From NCBI RefSeq assembly GCF_003185895.1, contig NZ_QHLY01000009.1, forward strand, positions 1 to 64,000: a stretch of DNA of 64,000 bases, read 5' to 3'. Positions 8,257 through 16,409 of this stretch are shown piece by piece (the stretch's first letter is position 1; each line of letters begins with the position of its first letter). Position numbers and translations under genes: made by a program. This DNA comes from Cryobacterium arcticum (GTDB lineage Bacteria > Actinomycetota > Actinomycetes > Actinomycetales > Microbacteriaceae). The notes under the pieces are model-generated. The model was not told the DNA's origin, did not search any database, and saw only the letters and a program-made list of their open reading frames with translations.

Positions 8257-9244
8257 GGCGCCGCTCTTTCGCGACCCGGTCTTCGACGGGGCCACCGACC
8301 CCACGGTGATCCGCCACCGGGCCACCGGCCAGTGGTGGATGTTCTACACCCAGCGCCGGGCATCCGTGGAGGAGCCGGGGGTGGCCTGGGTGCACGGCAG
8401 CCGCATCGGCGTGGCCGTGAGCGACACCGGCGACGACTGGTCGTACCGGGGCGTGCTCGACGGCCTTGACGACCGGCCGGGAGACAGCACGCACTGGGCG
8501 CCTGAGGTGATCTGGGACGGCACCCGCTACCGGATGTATCTCACCATGATCGATGGGATCCCCCAGCAGTGGGCCGGGCATGCGCGGCACATCGTGGAGT
8601 TCCAGAGCGATGACCTGTGGGGCTGGACCCGGGTGCAGACGCTCGACCTCAGCAGCGACCGGGTGATCGACGCCTGCGTCGAGCGGGGCGACGACGGGAT
8701 GTGGCGGCTCTGGTACAAGGATGAGGCGGCCGAGTCGACCACCTGGTTGGCCGACAGCGCCGACCTCACCGCGTGGACGGTACAGGGCGTTGCCCTCGCC
8801 GGGCGCCCGCACGAGGGCCCCAACGTGTTCAGCCTCGGCGGCTGGTGGTGGCTGATCGTGGACGAGTGGCGCGGCCAGGCCGTGTACCGCTCGTGTGACT
8901 GCCTGGCCTGGCGCCGGCAGGGCGGACCGGACGACGTGATCCTCGGCGCACCCGGCCGGCGACGGGACGACGCCACCTTCGGTCGGCACGGCGATGTGGT
9001 CGTCGACGGCGACCGGGCCGTGTTGTTCTATTTCACCCACCCGGGCTGGGATGGCTCGGAACTCGGCTCGGTGGACACCAGGGCCGCCCGGGAAAGTGCT
9101 ATCCAGGCGGCGATCCTGCGGGTGGTCGACGGGGTGCTGCACTGCGATCGCGACGACCAGACTGCACTGCGGCTGGGCAATTCCGCCGCCGATTGTTATA
9201 ACGATTCAAATTGCCCCTTGACCCCCGGGGTCGTCACGAGTTAA
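8249..9244 (+). CDS. Five-bladed beta-propeller glycosidase (GH43/GH117-like)
   Basis: A 331-residue cytoplasmic protein starting with GTG inside the preceding gene. The repeated blade pattern of five-bladed propeller glycosidases is visible: DPTVIRHRATGQWWMFYT, HWAPEVIWDGTRYRMYLT, DACVERGDDGMWRLWYKDE, EGPNVFSLGGWWWLIVDEW. The DP(T/S) near residue 17 and the acidic residues of the HWAPE and CVE blades are where catalytic residues sit in this clan. No secretion signal is seen, so it should act on imported oligosaccharides. The exact GH family cannot be fixed by eye. Confidence 0.75.
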   Translation: MPEAPLFRDPVFDGATDPTVIRHRATGQWWMFYTQRRASVEEPGVAWVHGSRIGVAVSDTGDDWSYRGVLDGLDDRPGDSTHWAPEVIWDGTRYRMYLTMIDGIPQQWAGHARHIVEFQSDDLWGWTRVQTLDLSSDRVIDACVERGDDGMWRLWYKDEAAESTTWLADSADLTAWTVQGVALAGRPHEGPNVFSLGGWWWLIVDEWRGQAVYRSCDCLAWRRQGGPDDVILGAPGRRRDDATFGRHGDVVVDGDRAVLFYFTHPGWDGSELGSVDTRAARESAIQAAILRVVDGVLHCDRDDQTALRLGNSAADCYNDSNCPLTPGVVTS

Positions 9245-9246
9245 CG

Positions 9247-9265
9247 TGGGCAAACGCTTTCCACA
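9247..9265 (+). promoter_or_regulatory. Putative LacI-family operator before the ABC transporter
   Basis: TGGGCAAACGCTTTCCACA is a CG-centred (9255-9256) approximate palindrome and shares CGCTTTCC with the site at 4692-4707. It lies 41 bp upstream of the solute-binding protein, in a short AT-richer gap. This is the expected place for a LacI/GalR repressor site governing sugar import. Confidence 0.5.
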
Positions 9266-9305
9266 GCGGGCACCCAGCAGACAATGATGTTTCCGGAGGA
9301 CACAG

Positions 9306-10622
9306 ATGTTCAAATCCCACAAGCGCCGCGCTTTCTCGGTCGCCGCGATCCTGATGACGAGCGCACTGGCCCTCAGCGCCTGCTCGGGCGGCAGCGGTGC
9401 CGCCGGCGGTGACACCGCCAGCACCTACGACCCCGACGAGAAAGTCACCCTGAACCTCGCCTTTTGGGGCAACGACGTTCGGGCTGCTTTCTATGAAGAA
9501 GCCATCGCCGCGTTCAACGAGGAATACCCGAACATCACGGTGAACAGCTCGTTCCTCGGATTCCCCGAGTTCTGGGAGAAGCGTCAGACCGAAGCCGCCG
9601 GCGGCGGTCTCCCCGACGTGATGCAGTTCGACTACTCCTACATGCGTCAGTATTCCGAGAACGGCCTGCTGCTGGACCTGGACCCCTACCTGGGCAACAT
9701 CATCGACACCGAACCGCTGTCCGAGAACATCCTTGGCATCGGCGTCGTCGACGGCGTGACCACCGGCATCCCCACCTCGACCAACGCCTGGGCGATGTAC
9801 CAGAACCCCAAGCTGCTCGACCAGATCGGCGTCGAGGCGTACGAGGGCGGCGGCAGCTGGGACGACTATGCCGAATGGATGCAGACGGCCACCGACGCCG
9901 GTGAGGCCTCCGGTATCTACGGCGGTTCGGACTGGGGCGGACGCATCCAGAACTTCGAACTCCAGCTGCGCGCCGAAGGGTCCTTCCTGTTCAGCGAGGA
10001 CGCCGAACCCGGCTTCGATGAGGCAGATCTCACCAAGTTCTGGGAGGAGAGCGCCCCCCTGAGGGACGGCGTCGTCATTCCCCAGCAGCGCCTCGAAGAG
10101 GTCTACCCGCTCGCCGGCTTCGACACCGCCCAGACCGTGAGCGAGCTCACCTGGGACAACTTCGGTGCCGCCTACCTCGGCGGACTCGGTGAGAGCTACA
10201 CCGAACTGGGCCTGGTGGCCCCGCCCGTGACGAAGGAAGGCGCGAAGGACCTCTACCTGAAGCCCTCCATGCTGCACACCATCTCCGCCAAGACCGAACA
10301 CCCCGAAGCCGCCGCCACCCTGGTGAACTTCCTGATCAACTCGCCCGAGGTCGGCGCCATCTTCGGCACCAGCCGCGGACTGCCGGCATCCGAGACGCAG
10401 CTCGAAGGAGCGAAGCTGGACGGACTCGACGCCCAGATCCGCGACTACGAGGAATCCATCGCTGACCGCCTCGGCGACGCCCCGCCGGTGCCGATCATCG
10501 GCGCGGGCACCCTGGAGGAAAAGTTCCGCCAGATCGGTACGGAACTGGGCTTCGGCACCATGACCGTCGACGAAGCAGTCGACCAGTTCTTCAACGAGAT
10601 GGACGTCGTCCTCAACCAGTAA
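9306..10622 (+). CDS. ABC sugar transporter, solute-binding lipoprotein (CUT1-type)
   Basis: A 438-residue extracellular binding lipoprotein. The signal peptide has a clear lipobox (ALALSAC, acylated Cys26), followed by a Ser/Gly-rich tether. The mature part begins VTLNLAFWGNDVRAAFYEEAIAAF and contains WEKRQTEAAGGGLPDVMQFD, typical of family-1 sugar-binding proteins (UgpB/MalE-like). A good ribosome-binding site (CCGGAGGA, 9294-9301) precedes the ATG. It heads an importer operon with two permeases. The ligand is presumably an oligosaccharide released from a plant-type polymer, judged from neighbouring GH42 and propeller glycosidases. Confidence 0.92.
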   Translation: MFKSHKRRAFSVAAILMTSALALSACSGGSGAAGGDTASTYDPDEKVTLNLAFWGNDVRAAFYEEAIAAFNEEYPNITVNSSFLGFPEFWEKRQTEAAGGGLPDVMQFDYSYMRQYSENGLLLDLDPYLGNIIDTEPLSENILGIGVVDGVTTGIPTSTNAWAMYQNPKLLDQIGVEAYEGGGSWDDYAEWMQTATDAGEASGIYGGSDWGGRIQNFELQLRAEGSFLFSEDAEPGFDEADLTKFWEESAPLRDGVVIPQQRLEEVYPLAGFDTAQTVSELTWDNFGAAYLGGLGESYTELGLVAPPVTKEGAKDLYLKPSMLHTISAKTEHPEAAATLVNFLINSPEVGAIFGTSRGLPASETQLEGAKLDGLDAQIRDYEESIADRLGDAPPVPIIGAGTLEEKFRQIGTELGFGTMTVDEAVDQFFNEMDVVLNQ

Positions 10623-10690
10623 TCAGCGGCTCGTTCGGGGCCCGGGCTCGGGCTCGGGCCCCGGACGTGTCACAGAGATCGGAGAATAGT

Positions 10691-11701
10691 GTGACGATCG
10701 AGAACACGGCTGCAGTGACGCAGCCGACCACGTCCGGCCCAGCCGGCGACAGCAGTGCACCGGCAGTGTCCCCGCCACTCCGACGAGCGTCCGTCAGCAC
10801 GGGTCGGCAACGGGCGAACCGACGCGAGAATGTGGCCGGTTACGGGTTTCTCCTGCCGTGGCTGATCGGGTTCCTCGGTCTCACCCTGGGCCCCATGATC
10901 TACTCGCTGTACCTGTCTTTCACCAAGTACAACCTCTTCGCCGCACCGAAGTTCGTCGGCTTCGACAACTACATCCGCATGTTCACCGAAGACCCCCAGT
11001 ACATGCAGTCGGTGCAGATCACCCTGGTTTACGTGCTGGTCGGCACGCCGGTCAAACTCGCCGCGGCGCTGGGCATCGCGATGCTGCTCAACTACCGCAA
11101 CAAGGGATCGGGCTTCTTCCGCTCCTCGTTCTACGCTCCGTCCCTCATCGGGGCATCCGTTTCGGTCGCCATTGTGTGGCGGGCGATGTTCTCCGGCGGC
11201 GGCCCCGTCGATACCTCGCTGAGCTTCTTCGGCATCAACCTCGGCGGATGGGTCGGCAACGTCGCCCTGGTGCTCCCGATGATGATCCTGCTCGCCGTCT
11301 GGCAGTTCGGTGCGCCGATGGTGATCTTCCTCGCCGGCCTGAAGCAGGTTCCTCAGGAACTCTACGAGGCCGCAGAGGTCGACGGCGCAGGTCCCTTCCG
11401 CAAGTTCCGGTCGGTCACCCTGCCCATGCTGAGCTCGGTCATCTTCTTCAACCTGCTCCTGGAGACGATCCACGCCTTCCAGGTGTTCGCCTCGGCGTAC
11501 ATCATCTCAAACGGGTCGGGCGGGCCCGCCGGCATGACCAACTTCTACACCGTCTACCTCTATAAGCGGGGCTTCGCCGACGGACAGATGGGCTACGCCG
11601 CGGCGATGGCCTGGGTACTGGTGATCGTCGTCGCGATCATCGCGTTCATCCTCTTCCGCACCTCGAACCGCTGGGTTCACTACGCCGGAGAAAGCAAATG
11701 A
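10691..11701 (+). CDS. ABC sugar transporter permease (MalF/UgpA-like)
   Basis: A 336-residue inner-membrane permease with six predicted transmembrane helices and the EAA loop that docks the ATPase (EAAEVDGAGPFRKFRSVTLP, near residue 230). The GTG at 10691 is chosen because GGAGA at 10681-10685 is well spaced. A GTG at 10667 in the same frame lacks such a site. A ~45-residue Pro/Ser-rich cytoplasmic leader precedes the first helix. The next permease starts by ATGA overlap. Confidence 0.92.
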   Translation: MTIENTAAVTQPTTSGPAGDSSAPAVSPPLRRASVSTGRQRANRRENVAGYGFLLPWLIGFLGLTLGPMIYSLYLSFTKYNLFAAPKFVGFDNYIRMFTEDPQYMQSVQITLVYVLVGTPVKLAAALGIAMLLNYRNKGSGFFRSSFYAPSLIGASVSVAIVWRAMFSGGGPVDTSLSFFGINLGGWVGNVALVLPMMILLAVWQFGAPMVIFLAGLKQVPQELYEAAEVDGAGPFRKFRSVTLPMLSSVIFFNLLLETIHAFQVFASAYIISNGSGGPAGMTNFYTVYLYKRGFADGQMGYAAAMAWVLVIVVAIIAFILFRTSNRWVHYAGESK

Positions 11702-12609
11702 GCACCATCGAAGTCGACCAGGCCGAAGCCCTCCAGGTGCAGACCCAACCGGCCCCCCGCCGGCGCAAGATCAAGCGCAAGACGGTGAACACGATCATCT
11801 GGTTCGTCGTTCTCGCCTCGATCACCGCCGTCATCCTGTACCCGCTGCTCTGGCTGGTCGTCTCCAGCTTCAAGCCGTCCAGCGAGTTCGGCCAGAATCC
11901 CGGCCTGATTCCGGACAACCCCACGATCAACAACTACATCAAGGTCGTCGAGGGCATCGGCGGGATCCCGCTCTGGCGGTTCTTCGCCAACTCCCTGCTG
12001 ATCGCCCTGTCGGCCGTGGTCGGCATCCTCATCTCGGCGTCGCTCGCGGCCTACGCGTTCGCCCGGGTCAAGTTCAAAGGTGTCGGCATCCTGTTCGCCT
12101 GCATGATCGGCACGATGCTGCTGCCGATCCACGTGATCATCATTCCGCAGTACATCATGTTCCAGAAGCTCGAGCTGATCGACACCTACGTGCCGCTGAT
12201 CCTGCCCAAGTTCCTGGCCACCGAGGCGTTCTTCGTCTTCCTGATGGTGCAGTTCATCCGCAACATTCCCCGGGAACTGGACGAAGCGGCCCGGATCGAT
12301 GGCGCCGGACACCTGCGGATCTTCTTCAGCATCATCGTTCCGCTGATCAAACCAGCCATGATCACCAGCGCGATCTTCGCGTTCATCTGGTCGTGGAACG
12401 ACTTCCTCGGGCCGCTGCTGTACCTCAACTCGCCCGAGAAGTATCCGCTTCCGATCGCGTTGCGGCTCTACAACGACGCCTCATCCACCTCCGATTACGG
12501 TGCCACCGTCGCCGTGTCGCTCCTGGCCCTGCTACCCATCCTGATCTTCTTCGTGGTGTTCCAACGCTTCCTGGTTGACGGCGTGGCGACGCAGGGGCTC
12601 AAGGGCTGA
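11698..12609 (+). CDS. ABC sugar transporter permease (MalG/UgpE-like)
   Basis: A 303-residue partner permease with six predicted helices and the EAA motif EAARIDGAGHLRIFFSIIVP near residue 198. It has a short basic leader before the first helix (WFVVLASITAVILYPLLWLVV). It overlaps both neighbours by 4 bp. With the lipoprotein at 9306 it forms a CUT1 importer. No ATPase gene is in the operon, so a shared MsmX/MsiK-type ATPase encoded elsewhere is presumably used. Confidence 0.93.
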   Translation: MSTIEVDQAEALQVQTQPAPRRRKIKRKTVNTIIWFVVLASITAVILYPLLWLVVSSFKPSSEFGQNPGLIPDNPTINNYIKVVEGIGGIPLWRFFANSLLIALSAVVGILISASLAAYAFARVKFKGVGILFACMIGTMLLPIHVIIIPQYIMFQKLELIDTYVPLILPKFLATEAFFVFLMVQFIRNIPRELDEAARIDGAGHLRIFFSIIVPLIKPAMITSAIFAFIWSWNDFLGPLLYLNSPEKYPLPIALRLYNDASSTSDYGATVAVSLLALLPILIFFVVFQRFLVDGVATQGLKG

Positions 12610-13292
12610 TGACGATGACCAGCAGGCCACCCGGCCAGATCCGGCGCTCCGCGGCGGCGGCCCGTCGGGCGGCCGCCTCGGGAAGCGGGCCCGTGCTCGG
12701 TGAGACGTCCGCCCGGTTCCCGGGCGCACAGAGTCGGTTCGGCCTGCTGGGCGAGGTGTTGACCGTGGGCATCCTCGTGACCGTCGCCTCACTGCCGTTG
12801 GTCACCCTGCCCGCAGCGCTCGCGGCCGGCACGGCGCACCTGCGCCGGTTCCTGCGGGCCGAGGAAGCGTCACTGGCCACGTCCTTCGCCGACTTCAAGA
12901 GGGCACTCGCCGGCGGCGGCCTCGTCGGGATCGCCACGATCGCATTGACCCTGGTGCTTCTGCTCGACATCGACCTCGCCAACTCCGGTGCCCTGCCCGG
13001 CGGCCCGCTGGTCGGCGTGGTCGGCTGGCTCGGCCTCGCCGGGGCGGGCCTCGCACTGTTCACCGCGGCGGGTCTGTGGACCCCGGCGGCCGGATGGCGG
13101 GGCGCGCTCACGGCGCTCCCGGCAGCCGTTCGCAGCGATCCCGCGGGAGCGGGGTACTCGATCGTGACCGGTGTTTTCGCCGTGGTCGTCACCTGGCAAC
13201 TCGTCCCGCTCGTCGTACCGGCCCTCGGCTGCATCGTGCTCGCCATCGTCGCCATCCCGGAACGCCCCCGCCGCGGCGACCGGGAAGCATGA
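12609..13292 (+). CDS. YesL-like (DUF624) membrane protein
   Basis: A 227-residue membrane protein directly coupled to the permease gene. After a ~45-residue basic/Ala-rich leader, a hydrophobic segment (LLGEVLTVGILVTVASLPLVTLPAALAAG) and the following AGTAHLRRFLR region resemble the DUF624/YesL family. Members often accompany CUT1 transporters for plant polysaccharide fragments. Three or four further hydrophobic segments follow. The molecular function of the family is unknown. Confidence 0.65.
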   Translation: MTMTSRPPGQIRRSAAAARRAAASGSGPVLGETSARFPGAQSRFGLLGEVLTVGILVTVASLPLVTLPAALAAGTAHLRRFLRAEEASLATSFADFKRALAGGGLVGIATIALTLVLLLDIDLANSGALPGGPLVGVVGWLGLAGAGLALFTAAGLWTPAAGWRGALTALPAAVRSDPAGAGYSIVTGVFAVVVTWQLVPLVVPALGCIVLAIVAIPERPRRGDREA

Positions 13293-14314
13293 CCTCCCCG
13301 GCCGGCTTCGGTCACGCGTTCGACTGGGTGGCCCGCCAGGTCGCCGCCGGCGTGCTCCCGTCCGCCGTCTTCGGCATCGCCGACTCCACTGGAGTGCTCG
13401 CCCTGGACGCGTTCGGTGCCAGCGGTACCCGCACCGCCACGGTGACCGACCACTATCCGCTCTTCTCCATCACCAAACCGCTGGTCTCGCTGACCGCGCT
13501 GCGGGCCATCGAGCGCGGTCTCCTCACCCCGATGACACCGCTCAGCAGCGCGCTACCCGGTTTCGGCGTCGGCCGCACCGACTCGGTGCGTCTCGGGCAC
13601 CTGCTCAGCCACACGTCGGGCATCGCCGAGCCGCCGCTACACACCCCTCTGGGCCTGGAGGCGTCGATTCTCGGCGCCGACGCGGACTTCGCGGCCGGAA
13701 CGATGTCGCGCTACTCCACCATCGCCTTCGCCGGCGTGCAGGCGCTGGTCGAGCACGCCACCGGACGGACGCTGAACCAGGAGCTCGATGCGCTGGCCGC
13801 CGCGGCCGGCATGCCCGGCCTTACCTTCGACGACACCTGCGACCCGCACCCCGTGTTCGACGCGGAGCAGGAAGGGCTGGACTATCCGGCCCTCAAGCGG
13901 CTGCGGCATCCGGGCGCGGGGTTGTTCGCCACCGCCGGCGACCTGCTCGCCCTGGGATCAGCATTGCTCGCCGACGACGGCCGGGTGCTGCATCCCAGCA
14001 CGGTCGGTGCCATGCTGCGGCCACAGACCACCGGGCTGCCCAAGCTCGCACCGTACCTGGCCGAACGCGGGCAGGACTGGGGGCTGGGCTGGAACCTTCG
14101 ACACAGTGCCCCCGGGTTGCTGGAGCGACGCGTCTACGGGCACGGCGGATGGGCGGGCACCGAGTTCTGGCTCTACCCGGCGCTCGGCGTCTGCTTCGTG
14201 CTGCTGACGAATGTGGCCAGCCCCTCCCGACTGGGCCTCGACATCGATCAGCTGCACAACGCGGTCGCCGCAGGCACCGGGCCGGCCACACGCTCCGCAC
14301 CGTTTTCCCACTGA
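13289..14314 (+). CDS. Beta-lactamase-fold serine hydrolase within the sugar operon
   Basis: A 341-residue hydrolase of the class C beta-lactamase fold. The ATG at 13289 overlaps the previous gene by 4 bp. The nucleophile motif is FSITKPL (SxxK), and the third motif appears as GHGGWAGTEF. The second motif reads YST (SRYSTIAFAG) instead of the usual YxN, so the Asn is replaced by Thr. No signal peptide is seen, unlike the hydrolase at 3030, so this enzyme is probably cytoplasmic. Its place between the transporter and a beta-galactosidase suggests removal of an ester or acyl group from imported oligosaccharides, which is an inference. Confidence 0.82.
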   Translation: MTSPAGFGHAFDWVARQVAAGVLPSAVFGIADSTGVLALDAFGASGTRTATVTDHYPLFSITKPLVSLTALRAIERGLLTPMTPLSSALPGFGVGRTDSVRLGHLLSHTSGIAEPPLHTPLGLEASILGADADFAAGTMSRYSTIAFAGVQALVEHATGRTLNQELDALAAAAGMPGLTFDDTCDPHPVFDAEQEGLDYPALKRLRHPGAGLFATAGDLLALGSALLADDGRVLHPSTVGAMLRPQTTGLPKLAPYLAERGQDWGLGWNLRHSAPGLLERRVYGHGGWAGTEFWLYPALGVCFVLLTNVASPSRLGLDIDQLHNAVAAGTGPATRSAPFSH

Positions 14315-14330
14315 CCCCACCCCTCACGCC

Positions 14331-16409
14331 GTGGACGCGGCAGAACAGGCGCGAATCATGCACTACGGCGGCGACTACAACCCCGAACAATGGCCGGAAT
14401 CGGTATGGCACGAAGACGTGCGGCTGATGCGCGAGGCCGGTGTCACCATGGTGAGCCTCGGCATCTTCGCCTGGAGTCGCATCCAGCCCGCCGAGAGCGA
14501 GTTCGACTTCGACTGGCTCGACACCATCATCGACCTGTTGCATGCGAACGGCGTCGCCGTGTGCCTGGCCACCGCCACCGCCTCGACGCCGCCGTGGGCA
14601 ACATCGGCGTACCCGGAGATGCTGCCGCAGAACGAGAACGGCACGGTCTACTGGCCGGGCAGCCGGCAGGCCTACGCCCCCACGTCGCCCGTCTACCGCC
14701 GGCTAGCCTCCGAACTGGTCACCGCCATGGCCGAGCGCTACGCCGGCCACCCGGCGGTCGTGCTCTGGCACGTGAACAACGAGTACGGTTGCCACCTCAA
14801 CTACGACTACTCCGACAACGCGGCCATCGCCTTCCGGGCGTGGCTGGAGGCGAAGTACGACTCCATCGACGCGCTCAACGGGGCCTGGGGCACCGACTTC
14901 TGGTCGCAGCGCTACACCGCGTTCGACCAGATCACACCGCCACGGAAGGCACCGTACAGCCACAACCCGGCCGGTCTGGTCGACTTCCGCCGGTTCACCT
15001 CCGACGCCCTGCTCGAGCTGTACCTGATGGAGAAGCGCATCATCCGCGCGGCCGGCGCCGAGCAGCCCGTCACCACCAACTTCATGGGCGCATTCCCGCC
15101 GGCCGACTACTGGCGCTGGGCCCAGGAGATGGACGTCATCACCGACGACTGCTATCCGGACCCCAACGATCCGGAGTCATTCCGCGCGGCGGCGTTCGCC
15201 CGCGACCTGATGCGCTCGCTCAAGCCCGATGTGCCCTGGCTGCTGCTGGAGCAATCATCGAACGCCCTGAACTGGCGGCCGACCAACGCGCCCAAAGCGC
15301 CCGGCCAGATGGCGGCGTTGACCGCCCAGGCCATCGCCCGCGGGGCCGACGGCATCATGTTCTTCCAGTGGCGGCAGTCCCGGTCCGGCTCAGAGAAGTT
15401 CCACTCCGCGATGCTGCCGCACGCCGGTACCTCCACCCGCACCTGGCGGGAGGTCGCCGCGCTCGGCGCCGAACTGGGTGCGCTGCCGCCGCTGCCGGCG
15501 GGCAGCCGGGATGCCCGGGTCGCGCTGGTGTTCGACTGGGAGAACTGGTGGGCGTTGAGGAACCCCGACCACCCGATTGCGCTGGACTATTTCGCCATCC
15601 TGCAGGACTGGTATGCCGTGATCCACCGGCAGCACGTGCAGGTGGACTTCGTGCTGCCGACCAGCGACCTCTCCGGGTACGCCGTCGTCGTCGCGCCGGA
15701 GCTGTACCTGCTGCGCGCCGAGGGCGCGGCCAACCTGACCGCGTTCGTCGAATCCGGTGGCCACCTGTTGGTCACGGCGTTCAGCGACATCGTCGACGAG
15801 AACGACGCGTTCCGACCCGGCGGATACCTCACCCAGCTCGGACCAGTGCTGGGCATCACACTCGAAGACTTCGGTGCGCTCGCCTTCCCGGCCGCCGTGA
15901 GTGCGACCGGGCTCTCCGCCGGCGACACCGCCGGCTCGACCCCAGGCGCCGGGGGACCCGGCCAGAACAGCGCTCCGTTCGACACCCCACAGGGAAAGGC
16001 CATCGGCCAGCTGCTCGCCGAGGAGATCCACCTCGCCGGCGCCGAGCAACTCGGCGCCTTCCGCGGCGGTCGCCTCGACGGTCGCCCAGCGTTCACCGTG
16101 CACGCGGTCGGCTCCGGCCGGGCGTACTACCTGGCCACCATTCCGGATGCGGCGGGCAAGCAGACCGTCACCGGCCAGGTCATCGAGGCCGCCGGCGTCC
16201 AGCCGGTGCTGCCCGGCCTGCCCGAACTCGTCGAGGTCGCCCGGCGCGGCACCGTGGTCACCGTCATCAATCACGGCCCGGTCGCCGTGCAACTCGACCT
16301 CACCGGGATCGAATTCGGCACGGGAGACGCGGTCGCCGGCCGCATCCTGGAGCCGTTCGGCTACCTGCTGCTCGATACGACAGACGAAGCGGTCGGCGCC
16401 CATCTGTGA
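14331..16409 (+). CDS. GH42 beta-galactosidase
   Basis: A 692-residue family-42 glycosidase hydrolysing beta-galactosides. The N-terminus MHYGGDYNPEQWPESVWHED and SLGIFAWSRIQP are family hallmarks. The acid/base Glu is in HVNNEYGCH (about residue 151) and the nucleophile Glu in WLLLEQSSNALNW (about residue 307), both intact. The trimerisation and C-terminal beta domains follow. GTG 14331, just after the previous stop, gives the best N-terminus. There is no signal peptide, so it acts on imported substrate. The Bacillus yes operon likewise pairs a GH42 enzyme (YesZ) with a CUT1 importer and YesL. The following MFS gene starts by GTGA overlap. Confidence 0.93.
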   Translation: MDAAEQARIMHYGGDYNPEQWPESVWHEDVRLMREAGVTMVSLGIFAWSRIQPAESEFDFDWLDTIIDLLHANGVAVCLATATASTPPWATSAYPEMLPQNENGTVYWPGSRQAYAPTSPVYRRLASELVTAMAERYAGHPAVVLWHVNNEYGCHLNYDYSDNAAIAFRAWLEAKYDSIDALNGAWGTDFWSQRYTAFDQITPPRKAPYSHNPAGLVDFRRFTSDALLELYLMEKRIIRAAGAEQPVTTNFMGAFPPADYWRWAQEMDVITDDCYPDPNDPESFRAAAFARDLMRSLKPDVPWLLLEQSSNALNWRPTNAPKAPGQMAALTAQAIARGADGIMFFQWRQSRSGSEKFHSAMLPHAGTSTRTWREVAALGAELGALPPLPAGSRDARVALVFDWENWWALRNPDHPIALDYFAILQDWYAVIHRQHVQVDFVLPTSDLSGYAVVVAPELYLLRAEGAANLTAFVESGGHLLVTAFSDIVDENDAFRPGGYLTQLGPVLGITLEDFGALAFPAAVSATGLSAGDTAGSTPGAGGPGQNSAPFDTPQGKAIGQLLAEEIHLAGAEQLGAFRGGRLDGRPAFTVHAVGSGRAYYLATIPDAAGKQTVTGQVIEAAGVQPVLPGLPELVEVARRGTVVTVINHGPVAVQLDLTGIEFGTGDAVAGRILEPFGYLLLDTTDEAVGAHL

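Noticed and set aside
14390..16405. Apparent 1146-residue fusion reading through the GH42 gene into the MFS transporter
   Set aside because: The first ~670 residues are an out-of-frame Arg-rich translation of the beta-galactosidase. The transporter has its own GTG at 16406.
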